From CAZNYG01 sp964577205 (GTDB taxonomy: Bacteria > Elusimicrobiota > Endomicrobiia > Endomicrobiales > CAIRNS01): a stretch of 25,689 nt of DNA. The notes under the pieces were generated by a model. The model worked only from the letters and a program-made list of their open reading frames with translations. It did not search any database and had not been told where the DNA came from. Shown piece after piece: positions 7,546-15,532 of the stretch. The stretch lies in NCBI GenBank assembly GCA_964577205.1, contig CAZNYG010000031.1:1-25689 (forward strand). The letters are read 5' to 3'. The translations under genes were made by a program, and so were the position numbers. Numbering within the stretch: the first letter of the stretch is position 1; every line of letters starts with the position of its first letter.

Positions 7546-8712
7546 TCATTTGAATTTCTTGATGCGCCAGCGGTTGTCCGCGGGATCGATGGCCGCGAGG
7601 ATATCGCGGATCTTTTCCCCTGAATGGCCGTCGCCGAACGGATTGGCCAGTCCCCGTACTTTTTTACGGTACTCCTCGTCGAAACACGCGCGGCGCAGCT
7701 CGTTCGTTATCGCGGCGCTGTCATAGCCGGTGAACACGACGTTCCCTGCCTGCATGCGGCCCTGCTGACGGTTGCCGACATTGACCACCGGCAGACCGTA
7801 GAACGGCGCCTCAAGGATGCCCATGCTCGAGTTGCCTGCAAGGCAGCGGGCGCGGCGCATGACATTGACGAATGTTTCCCGCGGCAATGTTTTGTAAAAA
7901 CGGATGAAAGCTTTGCCGCTGAACGCGTCCACCGCCCTGAGGATATCATAAGCGCCGGGATCGGTGTTCGGGTAGCTCGCGACGACCTTGTACCCCGTTT
8001 CCGAGCAGAAACCCTCGAGCGCGGCAAGCACGGCGGTCATTTGCGCGCAGGCGTCCTCTCTTTCAGAGGACAGGGGATGATTGATAAGGACAAGATATTT
8101 ACCGTCGGTAATATCGAACGACAGACGCCGGCTTATTTCTTCCGGGGATACCTGCGGCGTCAGGCGGATGTTGTCGAGGCCAGGCGTCCCGGCAAAGAAC
8201 ACGCGGAATTCTTCCTCTCCGGCGGCGATGAGGTTTTTCCCCGATCGGTCACTGGTCACAAGATGGATATGCGCGAGCCGGGAGACCGCGAACCGTACCG
8301 GGTCGTCGGCGTTGCCGAACACCGTGTCCCCGCCGCCGATATGGGCGACCAGCGTGTTCATGTAGGTCCCGACGACGGCGGTGGCAATGCTCTCTTCACG
8401 GTCTCCGACGACGAGAAGCATGTCCGGCCGTTCCCGTTCCACTGTCTGGGACAGCGCGTATGTCAGCACGCCCGCGCCTTTGGCCCGCTGCGTGTCGCGG
8501 TTGGTCATGAAAAGCGAATCGATGGTATCGGCGATACGGAAACCGTCCTCGCGTATCTTCTCCACCGTGCCGCCGTGCCAGTCGGAAAGATGCGCGCCGG
8601 AAACAGCCAGCGAGACGTCGAACCGCTGGTCTTCCCTGAGTGCGTTGATGACAGGGTAGAGGATGTCGTATTCAGAACGGATACCGGTAACGGCCAGGAT
8701 TCTTCTTTTCAT
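7546..8712 (-). CDS. legG: UDP/GDP-sugar 2-epimerase (hydrolysing), LegG/NeuC type
   Basis: A 388-aa hydrolysing 2-epimerase that would convert the nucleotide-linked 2,4-diacetamido-2,4,6-trideoxy-glucose into free 2,4-diacetamido-6-deoxymannose, releasing the nucleotide. Family marks: the start KRRILAVTGIRSEYDILYP, GDREE at 103-107, AGNSSMGILEAP at 292-303, and NRQQGRMQAGNVV at 314-326, which form the nucleotide-binding face of WecB/NeuC enzymes. The 'HIGGGDT' at 124-130 replaces the commoner HIxGGE-T. LegG is preferred over NeuC because legB, legC, ptmE and legI lie in the same cluster. It is preceded by the conserved leader GAAGAGGTTTTT and flanked by repeat elements on both sides. The legG gene is far from legI, separated by four genes, which is unlike compact clusters. 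Confidence 0.88.
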   Translation of the reverse strand: MKRRILAVTGIRSEYDILYPVINALREDQRFDVSLAVSGAHLSDWHGGTVEKIREDGFRIADTIDSLFMTNRDTQRAKGAGVLTYALSQTVERERPDMLLVVGDREESIATAVVGTYMNTLVAHIGGGDTVFGNADDPVRFAVSRLAHIHLVTSDRSGKNLIAAGEEEFRVFFAGTPGLDNIRLTPQVSPEEISRRLSFDITDGKYLVLINHPLSSEREDACAQMTAVLAALEGFCSETGYKVVASYPNTDPGAYDILRAVDAFSGKAFIRFYKTLPRETFVNVMRRARCLAGNSSMGILEAPFYGLPVVNVGNRQQGRMQAGNVVFTGYDSAAITNELRRACFDEEYRKKVRGLANPFGDGHSGEKIRDILAAIDPADNRWRIKKFK

Positions 8713-8734
8713 AAAAACCTCTTCATCGCATAAC

Positions 8735-8861
8735 GGCGTTCACGAGTTGATGAGTTCATGGGTTCATGAGTGAACAAAAGTGACAAAACAAACCAGACAA
8801 CATTTGCGGACGGCTGAAGCGAGCCCCTACGCGACGTTCTTATAGTGAACTCATGAACACC
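8735..8861. repeat. octamer-array inverted repeat element, copy 3 (ATG dialect)
   Basis: GGC then GTTC at 8738, GTTG at 8746, GTTC at 8754 and 8762 in 8-bp steps, closing with GTGAAC. Facing GAAC at 8847 and 8855 only, so the right arm is shorter. The variable half-units are ATGA and ATGG instead of TCGA and TCGG, and the right arm has matching CAT, so both arms changed together. A separate GGCTGAAGC element sits in the centre. Confidence 0.82.
8806..8832. repeat. short GGCTGAAGC-type intergenic element inside copy 3
   Basis: A GC-rich imperfect hairpin (GGCTGAAGCGAGCCCCTAC and flanks) lying between the two arms of the octamer element. The core GGCTGAAGC and the trailing CCTAC recur inside the element at 15589-15617. 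Similar short motifs are scattered in many environmental genomes; no function known. Confidence 0.6.
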
Positions 8862-8868
8862 TTTGTCG

Positions 8869-9561
8869 CTAAACGATTGTTCCGTTGTCCATTATGTACT
8901 TCCGCGCGTTCGGCAGGCCGTTCATCAGCAGGTCGACGACGGACAGTTCCGGAACGAAGCCTTTCTGTTTCATCCATAACTGAGGATACGGCGGATGGTT
9001 GAAATCGAACGTCGACACCTTGACCCCGGCGGCGTCGAACTTGTCCATGTGCATGTATCCCAGCGCGCCTTTCCCGCTGAGATAATGCGTCTCTTTGCGC
9101 GCGGTGATTATTTCAAGCACAAGGTCGTCCTTCTTTTCGCGCAGGCACATGGAGCTGGACATGACAAGGGGCGTGCGGATGTCAAGCAGTTCCAGGCATC
9201 CGGCAAGCAGCCGCGTGTTCAGCTCATGCAGGTTGAGCGGCTGGCCGGCAAACGCCTTATTGAGCATGCCGGAAACCGTGTCGTAATAAGGAGCCTTCTT
9301 ATAGTTCAGATCGATCGTCTTTATCAGCTTCCCGAAAATTGACGGATCGGCTATACGGACCCGGTTTATCGGATCGCCGAGATCGAGAGACACCGGAATG
9401 GTTATCCACTGCCCGCCCTGCGGCGTCTTGATCATGTTCCGGTTCTGCACGCCGTTCTTCTGGTATTGCACGTCGTCGAGGATGACGAACACGTCGCTTT
9501 TGGCGATCTTGAAGAAGTACGGTATCCAGGGAAGGAACTGCGACTGATGAATGCCTATCAA
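8869..9561 (-). CDS. WbqC-family protein
   Basis: A 230-aa member of the WbqC-like family (PF08889). The diagnostic start IGIHQSQFLPWIPYFFKI, then VFVILDDVQYQKNGVQNRN, WITIPV, and later NKAF..L and SGKGALGYM are typical. The start codon is TTG (9561), with GAGGTG five bases upstream; no ATG fits the conserved N-terminus. WbqC proteins occur in O-antigen and flagellin-sugar clusters; the reaction is not firmly established, though acyl or formyl-group transfer to amino sugars has been proposed for relatives. Here the protein sits between a DegT aminotransferase and legG and may help to install a substituent on the 4- or N-position; this is inference. Confidence 0.88.
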   Translation of the reverse strand: MIGIHQSQFLPWIPYFFKIAKSDVFVILDDVQYQKNGVQNRNMIKTPQGGQWITIPVSLDLGDPINRVRIADPSIFGKLIKTIDLNYKKAPYYDTVSGMLNKAFAGQPLNLHELNTRLLAGCLELLDIRTPLVMSSSMCLREKKDDLVLEIITARKETHYLSGKGALGYMHMDKFDAAGVKVSTFDFNHPPYPQLWMKQKGFVPELSVVDLLMNGLPNARKYIMDNGTIV

Positions 9562-9582
9562 AACAACACCTCATTAATAATC

Positions 9583-9683
9583 GGCGTTCTTGTGTTCATT
9601 AGTTCTCGGGTTCTCGATAAAAACAGCTGCATTCAACTACTCAATATCACGAGAACACACGAACACGAGAACTCAAGAACGCC
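9583..9683. repeat. octamer-array inverted repeat element, copy 4
   Basis: GGC followed by GTTC at 9586, 9594, 9602 and 9610; facing GAAC at 9653, 9661, 9669 and 9677, then GCC. All are in 8-bp register. The right end is only 1 bp from the stop codon of the DegT gene. Confidence 0.9.
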
Positions 9684-9684
9684 T

Positions 9685-10815
9685 TTATAGTATTTTTACC
9701 AGTGCCTGCGCGATGAAACGGGCGTCTTCGTCGCTGATGCAGTAGTGCATGGGCAGGCAGAAATGCCGGCGGGCCAGCGCTTCGGTCCGGGGGAAATCGC
9801 CTGCCTTCATGCCGCAGGCGTTCACGAACGCGGGCTGCAGGGGCAGCAAAGGATCGTACGGCCAGTCGACGGCAATGCCGGCCGCGCCCAGTTTTTCTTT
9901 TATCTGTTCGCGGGTTACCGCCGTCCCTTTCAGTTGAATGACGAACCGCCAGTACGCGTGCACGTCGCCTTCGCGCGGGCCGGGTATCGCGAGAACGCCG
10001 CTGCTGACCAGCGGAGCGAGTATGTCCCGGTATATCGATGCCACTCTGTTCCGGCGCGCCGAGAAGGCGTCCAGCCTTTTCAACTGGCAGCGCCCGAGTA
10101 TCGCCTGGAACTCGGTCATGCGGCGGTTGCCGCCCGGTTCGACGAATATCTGTACCGGCGCGTGAACATCCACGCCGCGGTCACGCAGGCTGGCGCACCG
10201 TTCGGCAAGACGCCGGTCGCTGGTGACGACCATGCCGCCTTCGCCGGTCGTCATGATCTTGGTAGAGAAAAATGAGAAGCATGCCGCGTCCGCCAGGTTC
10301 CCCGCCCTGACGCCGCCGAGGCTCGCGCCATGAGCGTGCGCGGCGTCTTCGATAAGTTTTATGCCTTTTGCGTTCAGGTATGTTTTTATCTCGTGTATAC
10401 GGGGATGGACGAGGCCCGCGAAATGAACGATGATGACGGCTTTTGTGCGGCCGGTAACGCGCCTTTTGAGGTCGTCAAGATCGATCAGAAAATCGTCGCC
10501 GGTCTCGGCGAATACCGGCCGCGCGCCCGTTACCGAGACACAGGCACCGTTGGCGATAAATGTCTGAGCGGGAACGATGACTTCATCGCCCTGGCCGATA
10601 TCCAGCGCGCGCAGCACTATTTCCAGCGCTGACGTGCAGGAATTGGCCGCAACGCCGTGATCCGTGCCTACGTACGCGGCGAACTCCTGTTCGAACGCGC
10701 GCACGTTCTCACCCATGGTCAGCATCGCTTTCCCTTCAAGGATGCCGCGGAATTTCGCCAGTATCTCTTCGATATCTTCAGGAAAAAAGTAAGGCCACGC
10801 GGTATTATACTTCAT
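9685..10815 (-). CDS. DegT/DnrJ/EryC1-family PLP aminotransferase
   Basis: A 376-aa sugar aminotransferase, starting at ATG 10815, which is preceded by GAGGAG seven bases upstream and overlaps the upstream epimerase gene by 11 bp. The family motifs are present: GENVRAFEQEFAAYVG near 35-50, PAQTFIANG at 82-90, IEDAAHAHGA (155-164) with the PLP-binding Asp, and the Schiff-base lysine K186 in FSTKIMTTGEGG. It transfers an amino group from glutamate to a keto-sugar nucleotide. It is distinct from legC (15664-16776), so the cluster has two such enzymes. It probably works with the overlapping SDR gene to make a further amino sugar; the substrate is unknown. Much like GDP-perosamine synthase relatives in layout. 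Confidence 0.9.
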   Translation of the reverse strand: MKYNTAWPYFFPEDIEEILAKFRGILEGKAMLTMGENVRAFEQEFAAYVGTDHGVAANSCTSALEIVLRALDIGQGDEVIVPAQTFIANGACVSVTGARPVFAETGDDFLIDLDDLKRRVTGRTKAVIIVHFAGLVHPRIHEIKTYLNAKGIKLIEDAAHAHGASLGGVRAGNLADAACFSFFSTKIMTTGEGGMVVTSDRRLAERCASLRDRGVDVHAPVQIFVEPGGNRRMTEFQAILGRCQLKRLDAFSARRNRVASIYRDILAPLVSSGVLAIPGPREGDVHAYWRFVIQLKGTAVTREQIKEKLGAAGIAVDWPYDPLLPLQPAFVNACGMKAGDFPRTEALARRHFCLPMHYCISDEDARFIAQALVKIL

Positions 10816-11719
10816 GGCGCATCTCCTCGACATACCTCTTAAGGCCGGAAGAAATATCCTGGGGCGAAGATCCGAGCACCCGCCGTATCCTGTCGGTCGA
10901 GACCACGATATTGCCGGGGTGCCCGCGGTCAAGGGCCACAAGGAGCGACCGGGAACCGAGCAGCGAAACGAGCTCCTTCGCGATATCCATCGTAGTTCTG
11001 GCATCCGATGAACCGGCGGTGAACAGCGTACGCGGTTCGAAACTCTCCGACGCTTCGGCGGTTTTCAGCAAAAGGCGCACCGCGTCGTCGGCATGGATGA
11101 TACTGCGCAATGCTTTGCCTCCGCCGAACAGCTCAATATCGGCATGCGCGGCGGCAAGCTGATAATACGTATGCACAACGCCCCCCAGGTGACGTTTGCC
11201 GTACAAAGACGGGAACCGGACGATCACTGAGCGGGTCGCGCTGCCGCCCAGGGTTAACGAGGTCACCTGTTCCCCATCGAACTTCGTAAGCCCGTACCAG
11301 GTATCCGGCGCGACCGGTGTGGATTCGTCAAACACGCGGTCACCCGAAGCGGCGCCGTAAACCGCCGTCGACGACGTATATATCATGAACCGCGCGCCGG
11401 CATCACGGGCGAAAAGCGCGGCCGCGCGGGCGGGGGCAACATTACCCGCGTAATACTCTTCATAGGTAATGTCCGGCGCCGAAGGCTGCCGTGAAGCGCA
11501 ATGGAAGACTCCCGCGATCTCTTTTCCCCTTATACGGGATAATCCTGAGGCTGCATCGCCTCGGATCAAAGTGAAGCAGGGATGCCCGGCCGCATTGCCG
11601 CTAAGGTGTCCCCGTTCGCGGCGGCCGATACCTACGACGCGGTCTCCCCGCGCGAGCAGCGCGTCCGCCAGATAACTTCCCAAAAACCCGGTAACCCCGG
11701 TGATTAAATAAGTATTCAT
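10805..11719 (-). CDS. NAD-dependent epimerase/dehydratase (extended SDR)
   Basis: A 304-aa extended short-chain dehydrogenase. The nucleotide-binding motif TGVTGFLG is at 7-14, and the catalytic set is complete: Ser116-118 in TSSTAVYG, and Tyr142-xxx-Lys146 in WYGLTK. FHCAS takes the place of the usual LHLAA. Such enzymes epimerise, dehydrate or reduce NDP-sugars. The 3' end overlaps the DegT start, so the two are probably translated together and act in sequence. No clear Shine-Dalgarno precedes the ATG at 11719; the copy 5 repeat lies directly upstream. The exact sugar cannot be told from sequence; LegB at 16900-17898 is a separate, better recognised family member. Confidence 0.87.
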   Translation of the reverse strand: MNTYLITGVTGFLGSYLADALLARGDRVVGIGRRERGHLSGNAAGHPCFTLIRGDAASGLSRIRGKEIAGVFHCASRQPSAPDITYEEYYAGNVAPARAAALFARDAGARFMIYTSSTAVYGAASGDRVFDESTPVAPDTWYGLTKFDGEQVTSLTLGGSATRSVIVRFPSLYGKRHLGGVVHTYYQLAAAHADIELFGGGKALRSIIHADDAVRLLLKTAEASESFEPRTLFTAGSSDARTTMDIAKELVSLLGSRSLLVALDRGHPGNIVVSTDRIRRVLGSSPQDISSGLKRYVEEMRHEV

Positions 11720-11721
11720 GC

Positions 11722-11767
11722 CATGCCGTTACTCGCGAACGCGAGGACACAAGAACACATGAAGGCC
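11722..11767. repeat. octamer-array element, copy 5 (single arm)
   Basis: Only the GAAC side is present: GAAC at 11737, GGAC at 11745, GAAC at 11753, GAAG at 11761, then GCC, all in the 8-bp register although two words are mutated. The first 24 bp (11722-11745, core CTCGCGAACGCGAG) are identical to 6690-6713 in copy 1. The core can itself form a six-pair hairpin. Confidence 0.78.
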
Positions 11768-11768
11768 G

Positions 11769-12461
11769 TTATGCTTTTTTCAGGACTATGAAATACCGCC
11801 CGTACTTGTAGCGGGAGATCAGGGATTCGTCTTCGACGATATGCGCCCAATGGACGATGAAACCGGAATCCCTGGCCAGCTCCTTCACTTTAGTCCAGTT
11901 GTAGAAGGTCTGGCAGGTGCCCTGCTCATGCTGCGACCGGCCGATCTCCTCTCCGTCGAATTCGCGGTAATGGGTGCTATCGTTGCCGGAAATGAGCGTA
12001 ATGAACGCGTAGCGGGATGTAACTCGTGCGATTTCCCTGAGATTTGTTTTTGCCAGTTCAAAACGCATGCTGTCGAGCACGGAATCGCAGATGGTAACGT
12101 CAAAATGACCGTCGGGGAACGGAATGCCGTGCCCGTCTCCCGTGGCAAACTTATCCTTCATATCCGGGAACCCGAGGAACGAAGAAAGGTCTTTCGCCGC
12201 GGCGATCGCCGTCGAAGAAATGTCCATTCCGTACGCTTCGAGCCCGAACTCCCGCATGAGGACGGCCTGCCTGCCTATGCCGCAGCCGTAATCAAGGCCG
12301 CGAACGGTTTTAGTAAAATCAAGGATATCACGGAACGACGCCGGCCCGGTCCGCTTGCGCACGAACCGGTTGAGGAACTTGACGACTTCTTCCTTGGGAT
12401 AGAATATGAAGTTCTCCCCCCTGCCGTAGCTTTCATCCCATTTATCTTTGAAGATATCCAC
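11769..12461 (-). CDS. class I SAM-dependent methyltransferase
   Basis: A 230-aa methyltransferase. Motif I is LDYGCGIGR (56-64); the acidic residue that contacts the SAM ribose is D80 in YGMDIS; motif II/III region is DVTICDSVLDSM, followed by LREIARV. This matches the Methyltransf_11/25 group of small-molecule and sugar methylases. The start is GTG at 12461, supported by GGAGGA three bases upstream and by the lack of any nearer ATG. It lies directly downstream of legI and may O- or N-methylate the nonulosonate or another sugar in the pathway. That is inference from position; no substrate-specific motif is recognised. Confidence 0.88.
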   Translation of the reverse strand: MDIFKDKWDESYGRGENFIFYPKEEVVKFLNRFVRKRTGPASFRDILDFTKTVRGLDYGCGIGRQAVLMREFGLEAYGMDISSTAIAAAKDLSSFLGFPDMKDKFATGDGHGIPFPDGHFDVTICDSVLDSMRFELAKTNLREIARVTSRYAFITLISGNDSTHYREFDGEEIGRSQHEQGTCQTFYNWTKVKELARDSGFIVHWAHIVEDESLISRYKYGRYFIVLKKA

Positions 12462-12475
12462 AAATCCTCCGAAAC

Positions 12476-12531
12476 GACAGCTTTCCGCAATCAGCTCTCA
12501 GCGATCACCAGAAACAAAGTCAAAAGCTGAC
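12476..12531. repeat. heptamer-array inverted repeat element, copy 1 (degraded)
   Basis: A run of 7-bp words in step: GACAGCT, TTCCGCA, ATCAGCT, CTCAGCG, ATCACCA (12476-12510), then AGAAACAAAGTCAA, then the inverted word AGCTGAC (12525-12531). The same design and the same inner AGAAACAAA-TCAA sequence occur in the copy at 16794-16899. It fills the spacer between legI and the methyltransferase gene. Confidence 0.75.
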
Positions 12532-12542
12532 TGCTTTTTCCG

Positions 12543-13559
12543 TCAAATTGCTATCTGTTCATCTTTCAAAAAGTCTTTTTTCGCTGTCCGGCCGATCACC
12601 CTGTCCCATTCCATGGGGGACAGGCCGCTGCCGGGGCGTTTCACCGTCATGTTAGCCGCGGTAAAGCGTTCGCCCTTGCTTATGACGCGCGCGGCGACGA
12701 TGCTTTTGCGCGCGACCGCCCGGTTCTTCGCTTCCGAAGGAGTGATCCTTTTCCCCGGCCTGCCCAGCGCCAGCTCGACACGGCGTATCCCTCTGACCAT
12801 CGCGGCAAGCTCATCCGGCTCAAGGCTTGCCTTATGGTCCGGGCCTTTCATATCCCGGGAAAGCGTAAAATGTTTTTCTATGACGGCCGCTCCGAGCGCG
12901 GCCGCGGCCACGGCGACATCCGTGCCCTCGGTATGATCGGAATATCCGACAGGCACGCGGAACACGCGGCGAAGATGTTCCATGGCCCGCAGGTTCGCTT
13001 CTTCGAAAGGCGCGGGGTACTCCGTCGTGCAATGCAGCAGCGAAATATTCTTTTTTTCAGTCCCCGCCTTGACAAGGACGGCAATGGCCGAGCGGATCTC
13101 TTCGATATCCGCCATGCCGGTGGAAAGTATCACATGAGCTTTGAAACCGCCTATCGCGCGCAGATACGGCAGGTTGGTGATCTCTCCCGACGGGATTTTG
13201 AAGAGTTTCATGCCGAGCCGGTATTTAAGGAAACATGCGCCTGCCGTATCGAAAGGGGAAGACAGGAAAACGATACCCTTTTCCCCCGCGTAACGGAAAA
13301 GCCTCTCATGTTCTTTCTCTCCGAGCTCCAAAGCTTTGAGCATGCGGTACTGGGATGAAACGGCACAGTTGCGGCGCTGATATTCCGCCGCGGGCGCGTC
13401 TTCAGCGACCAGCGATGCCGCCCGGAACAGCTGGAACTTGACCGCGTCAGCCCCCGCCAGCGCAGCCGCGTCCACCAGCTTTCTGGCAGTCGCGAGCGAC
13501 CCGTTGTGATTGACCCCCGCTTCGGCGATGATAAACACCTTATTTTTAACGGCTTTCAT
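12543..13559 (-). CDS. legI: N,N'-diacetyllegionaminic acid synthase (NeuB/LegI family)
   Basis: A 338-aa enzyme that condenses a 6-deoxymannosamine derivative with phosphoenolpyruvate to give a nine-carbon nonulosonic acid. The NeuB barrel starts with IAEAGVNHNG (11-20), then ADAVKFQLF, SSPFD, FKIPSGEITNLPYLRA, ILSTGMA, LHCTTEYPAP and VGYSDHTEG, and ends with EKHFTL and GPDHKASLEP. The antifreeze-like SAF domain follows (about 280-338: ARKSIVAARVISKGE). All expected family motifs are present and length is usual. Sialic, legionaminic and pseudaminic synthases are hard to separate by eye; legB, legC and ptmE nearby favour legionaminic acid. No strong ribosome-binding site precedes the ATG at 13559. 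Confidence 0.9.
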   Translation of the reverse strand: MKAVKNKVFIIAEAGVNHNGSLATARKLVDAAALAGADAVKFQLFRAASLVAEDAPAAEYQRRNCAVSSQYRMLKALELGEKEHERLFRYAGEKGIVFLSSPFDTAGACFLKYRLGMKLFKIPSGEITNLPYLRAIGGFKAHVILSTGMADIEEIRSAIAVLVKAGTEKKNISLLHCTTEYPAPFEEANLRAMEHLRRVFRVPVGYSDHTEGTDVAVAAAALGAAVIEKHFTLSRDMKGPDHKASLEPDELAAMVRGIRRVELALGRPGKRITPSEAKNRAVARKSIVAARVISKGERFTAANMTVKRPGSGLSPMEWDRVIGRTAKKDFLKDEQIAI

Positions 13560-13574
13560 GAGTTAACAGCCAAC

Positions 13575-13734
13575 GGCGTTCTCGAGTTCTCGGGCTCGTG
13601 TGTTCTCGAGTCATTAAGCGCTAAAAAAATAAATACAAACACCCAAACATGGAATTACGCGGATACTCGCAATGGGATATTTCTCGTGATTATTGAGTCG
13701 GTCAATAAATTTTTTTCGAGAACACGAGAACGCT
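13575..13734. repeat. octamer-array inverted repeat element, copy 6
   Basis: GGC then GTTC at 13578 and 13586, GCTC at 13594, GTTC at 13602; facing GAAC at 13720 and 13728 followed by GC. The centre (about 105 bp) is AT-rich and longer than in other copies. The right end starts 1-2 bp after the stop codon of the acetyltransferase gene. Confidence 0.83.
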
Positions 13735-13735
13735 T

Positions 13736-14386
13736 CTATTTTACCATGTTCTGTCTTACGACCCTGCAGGGAGTGCCGTATGCGATGACGTTATCCGGGA
13801 TATTGCGCACGACTGTGCTGCCCGCGCCGATGATGGTATTAGAACCTATACTGACGCCCTGGATGACGGCGCTTCCCGTACCGATATGGGTTTTCGCTCC
13901 TATAGCGACGCCGCCGCTTATGACGGATCCGGGCGCCACATGCACAAAATCGCCGATAACGACATCATGGTCGATGATGCTGCCGGTATTGATTATGCAA
14001 TGGCTGCCGATACGGGCGCTGGGATTGATGACCGACAGCGCCGCGATGAACGTACCGCCGCCGACGGTACTGAACAGGGAAAGCGTCGAACGAGGATGGA
14101 TGACCGTGGGGAACTGGAACCCGATGATACTCGCGCGTTCCGCCAGCCGCACGCGGAGTTCCGGCGAACCTGTGCTGCCCGCGGTGATAAGACAGTGCTT
14201 GACATCCCGGTTGAATATCCCGGCAAGGCTCTCGTCAGTCCCGATCACGGGCACGCCCATGACGATCTCTCCCGCCTTGCCTTCCCGGTCGATGATGCCT
14301 TCTATGGTAAAACTGTTCCCCGTCAGTATGGCGTCGATCACGACCTGACAATGCCCGCCCCCGCCGATAAGCACGATCTTGTTCAT
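13736..14386 (-). CDS. legH: sugar O/N-acetyltransferase, LegH/PglD/NeuD type
   Basis: A 216-aa acetyltransferase with the two-part PglD layout: an N-terminal nucleotide-sugar binding Rossmann-like part (KIVLIGGGGHCQVVIDA, 3-19) and a C-terminal left-handed beta helix of hexapeptide repeats (about 95-200; for example IGSHC, IGDFVHV, IGAKTHIG, IGSNTIIG). The catalytic His is H140 in NTGSIIDHD. In the legionaminate route LegH adds an acetyl group to the 4-amino position of the nucleotide-linked sugar. The start is ATG 14386, with GAGAGGG upstream, rather than a TTG two codons earlier. Its position next to ptmE and legI fits. NeuD-like sialate O-acetyltransferase is the main alternative. Confidence 0.87.
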   Translation of the reverse strand: MNKIVLIGGGGHCQVVIDAILTGNSFTIEGIIDREGKAGEIVMGVPVIGTDESLAGIFNRDVKHCLITAGSTGSPELRVRLAERASIIGFQFPTVIHPRSTLSLFSTVGGGTFIAALSVINPSARIGSHCIINTGSIIDHDVVIGDFVHVAPGSVISGGVAIGAKTHIGTGSAVIQGVSIGSNTIIGAGSTVVRNIPDNVIAYGTPCRVVRQNMVK

Positions 14387-14406
14387 AGTCAAACCCTCTC
14401 AATAAC

Positions 14407-14447
14407 GTTCACTCATGAACTCATGAACCAATGAACACATGAACGCC
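14407..14447. repeat. octamer-array element, copy 7 (single arm, ATG dialect)
   Basis: One GTTC at 14407 then GAAC at 14417, 14425, 14433 and 14441 in exact 8-bp steps, ending in GCC two bases from the stop of ptmE. Variable halves are TCAT, CAAT and ACAT. It is the shortest spacer of the set, lacking the GTTC arm except for its last word. Confidence 0.82.
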
Positions 14448-14449
14448 TT

Positions 14450-15514
14450 TTACTTGGCTGTTTGCAGTTTGTTCAGGACGCTCTTCAATTCTTCCAGCTG
14501 GCCGATATCGAGCCAGGACTGTTCGGATACCGGATACACGCCGACCTTCCCGCCATTCTTCATCAGTTCTTCGATAAGCTCGGTGATATGGTACATGCGG
14601 TCCCGGGGGATGAGGCCGATGACGTCCGGCTCGAGAACGTACATGCCGGTATTGACTAGAAAATCGTAATGCGGCTTCTCTCGGAGCGCCACCAGTTTCC
14701 CCCCCTCGCATACTTCGCATACGCCGTAAGGAATGGTATATTGCTTCATCGATCCGACGATGGTGATCTTATTGCCGCCCTGGCGGTGAAAGCTCATTAT
14801 ATCGCCCAGGTCGGCATCGATAAGAATGTCGCAGTTGGAAACGCAGAACGTCTTGTTCAGTTTTCCGTTCAGCAGGTGCAGGCTGCCCGCGGTCCCCAGC
14901 GGTGTTTCTTCCTGAAGGTACTGGATCGTATAGGGATGTTCGAAATCGCTGAAGTAGGCTTTGATGATGTTGGACTTATAATGCACGGAAACATAGAACT
15001 CGTCGGACCCGCAGTCGGCGAACCGGTCGATGATCATCTCGATGATGGGTTTGTCGCCGATCGGCATCAGCGGTTTGGGGATGACCTTGGTATAGGGAGC
15101 GAGGCGCGTCCCTTCGCCGCCCGCCATGATGACGACCGGAACGCCGGCCAGGTCGCTGCGGCGGGACCGGCGGGCAAAGAGGTCCCTCCACCACACCGCC
15201 GAGACTACCTGCCGTTTCGCGTTGACCACCGGCACGCATTCGATGATATTCGTCAGCATGACGTCCCGCGCGTCGTCGATCGTGAATCCCTCGTTGATAA
15301 CGATCGGGTCCGGCGTCATGATCGAACGGACCGGCTCGTCGAGGTTTGCGCCCTTGAGGATCCAGCGGCGGATATTGCCGTCGGTAACGACTCCCTGAAT
15401 GACCTGTTCCGTATCCACGACGAAAAGGATCTTTTCCCCGGCGTCGTCCATCGCCTTGAGCGTCTGGCGCACCGGCATTTCAGGCGGTATGAGAATGCGT
15501 TCTATGCGGTCCAT
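14450..15514 (-). CDS. ptmE: CBS-domain sugar-1-phosphate nucleotidyltransferase, PtmE type
   Basis: A 354-aa protein with two CBS motifs at about 5-55 and 65-115 followed by a nucleotidyltransferase domain. The activating loop AGGEGTRLAP is at 131-140 and KVIPKPLMPIGDKP at 143-156. Further typical strands are SNCDILID and EKPHYDFLVNTGMYVLEP. This domain order matches Campylobacter PtmE, a glucosamine-1-phosphate guanylyltransferase that starts the GDP-linked legionaminic acid pathway. A link of this kind is known from Campylobacter; that this protein uses GTP is inferred from the likeness. It is preceded by AAGAGGTTTTGTC and flanked by repeats on both sides. CBS domains may sense adenine nucleotides. 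Confidence 0.87.
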   Translation of the reverse strand: MDRIERILIPPEMPVRQTLKAMDDAGEKILFVVDTEQVIQGVVTDGNIRRWILKGANLDEPVRSIMTPDPIVINEGFTIDDARDVMLTNIIECVPVVNAKRQVVSAVWWRDLFARRSRRSDLAGVPVVIMAGGEGTRLAPYTKVIPKPLMPIGDKPIIEMIIDRFADCGSDEFYVSVHYKSNIIKAYFSDFEHPYTIQYLQEETPLGTAGSLHLLNGKLNKTFCVSNCDILIDADLGDIMSFHRQGGNKITIVGSMKQYTIPYGVCEVCEGGKLVALREKPHYDFLVNTGMYVLEPDVIGLIPRDRMYHITELIEELMKNGGKVGVYPVSEQSWLDIGQLEELKSVLNKLQTAK

Positions 15515-15532
15515 GACAAAACCTCTTTTAAC

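Noticed and set aside
7624..8733. A 369-codon open frame on the plus strand
   Set aside because: Antisense to legG, which has all its motifs; no start signal and no recognisable domain.
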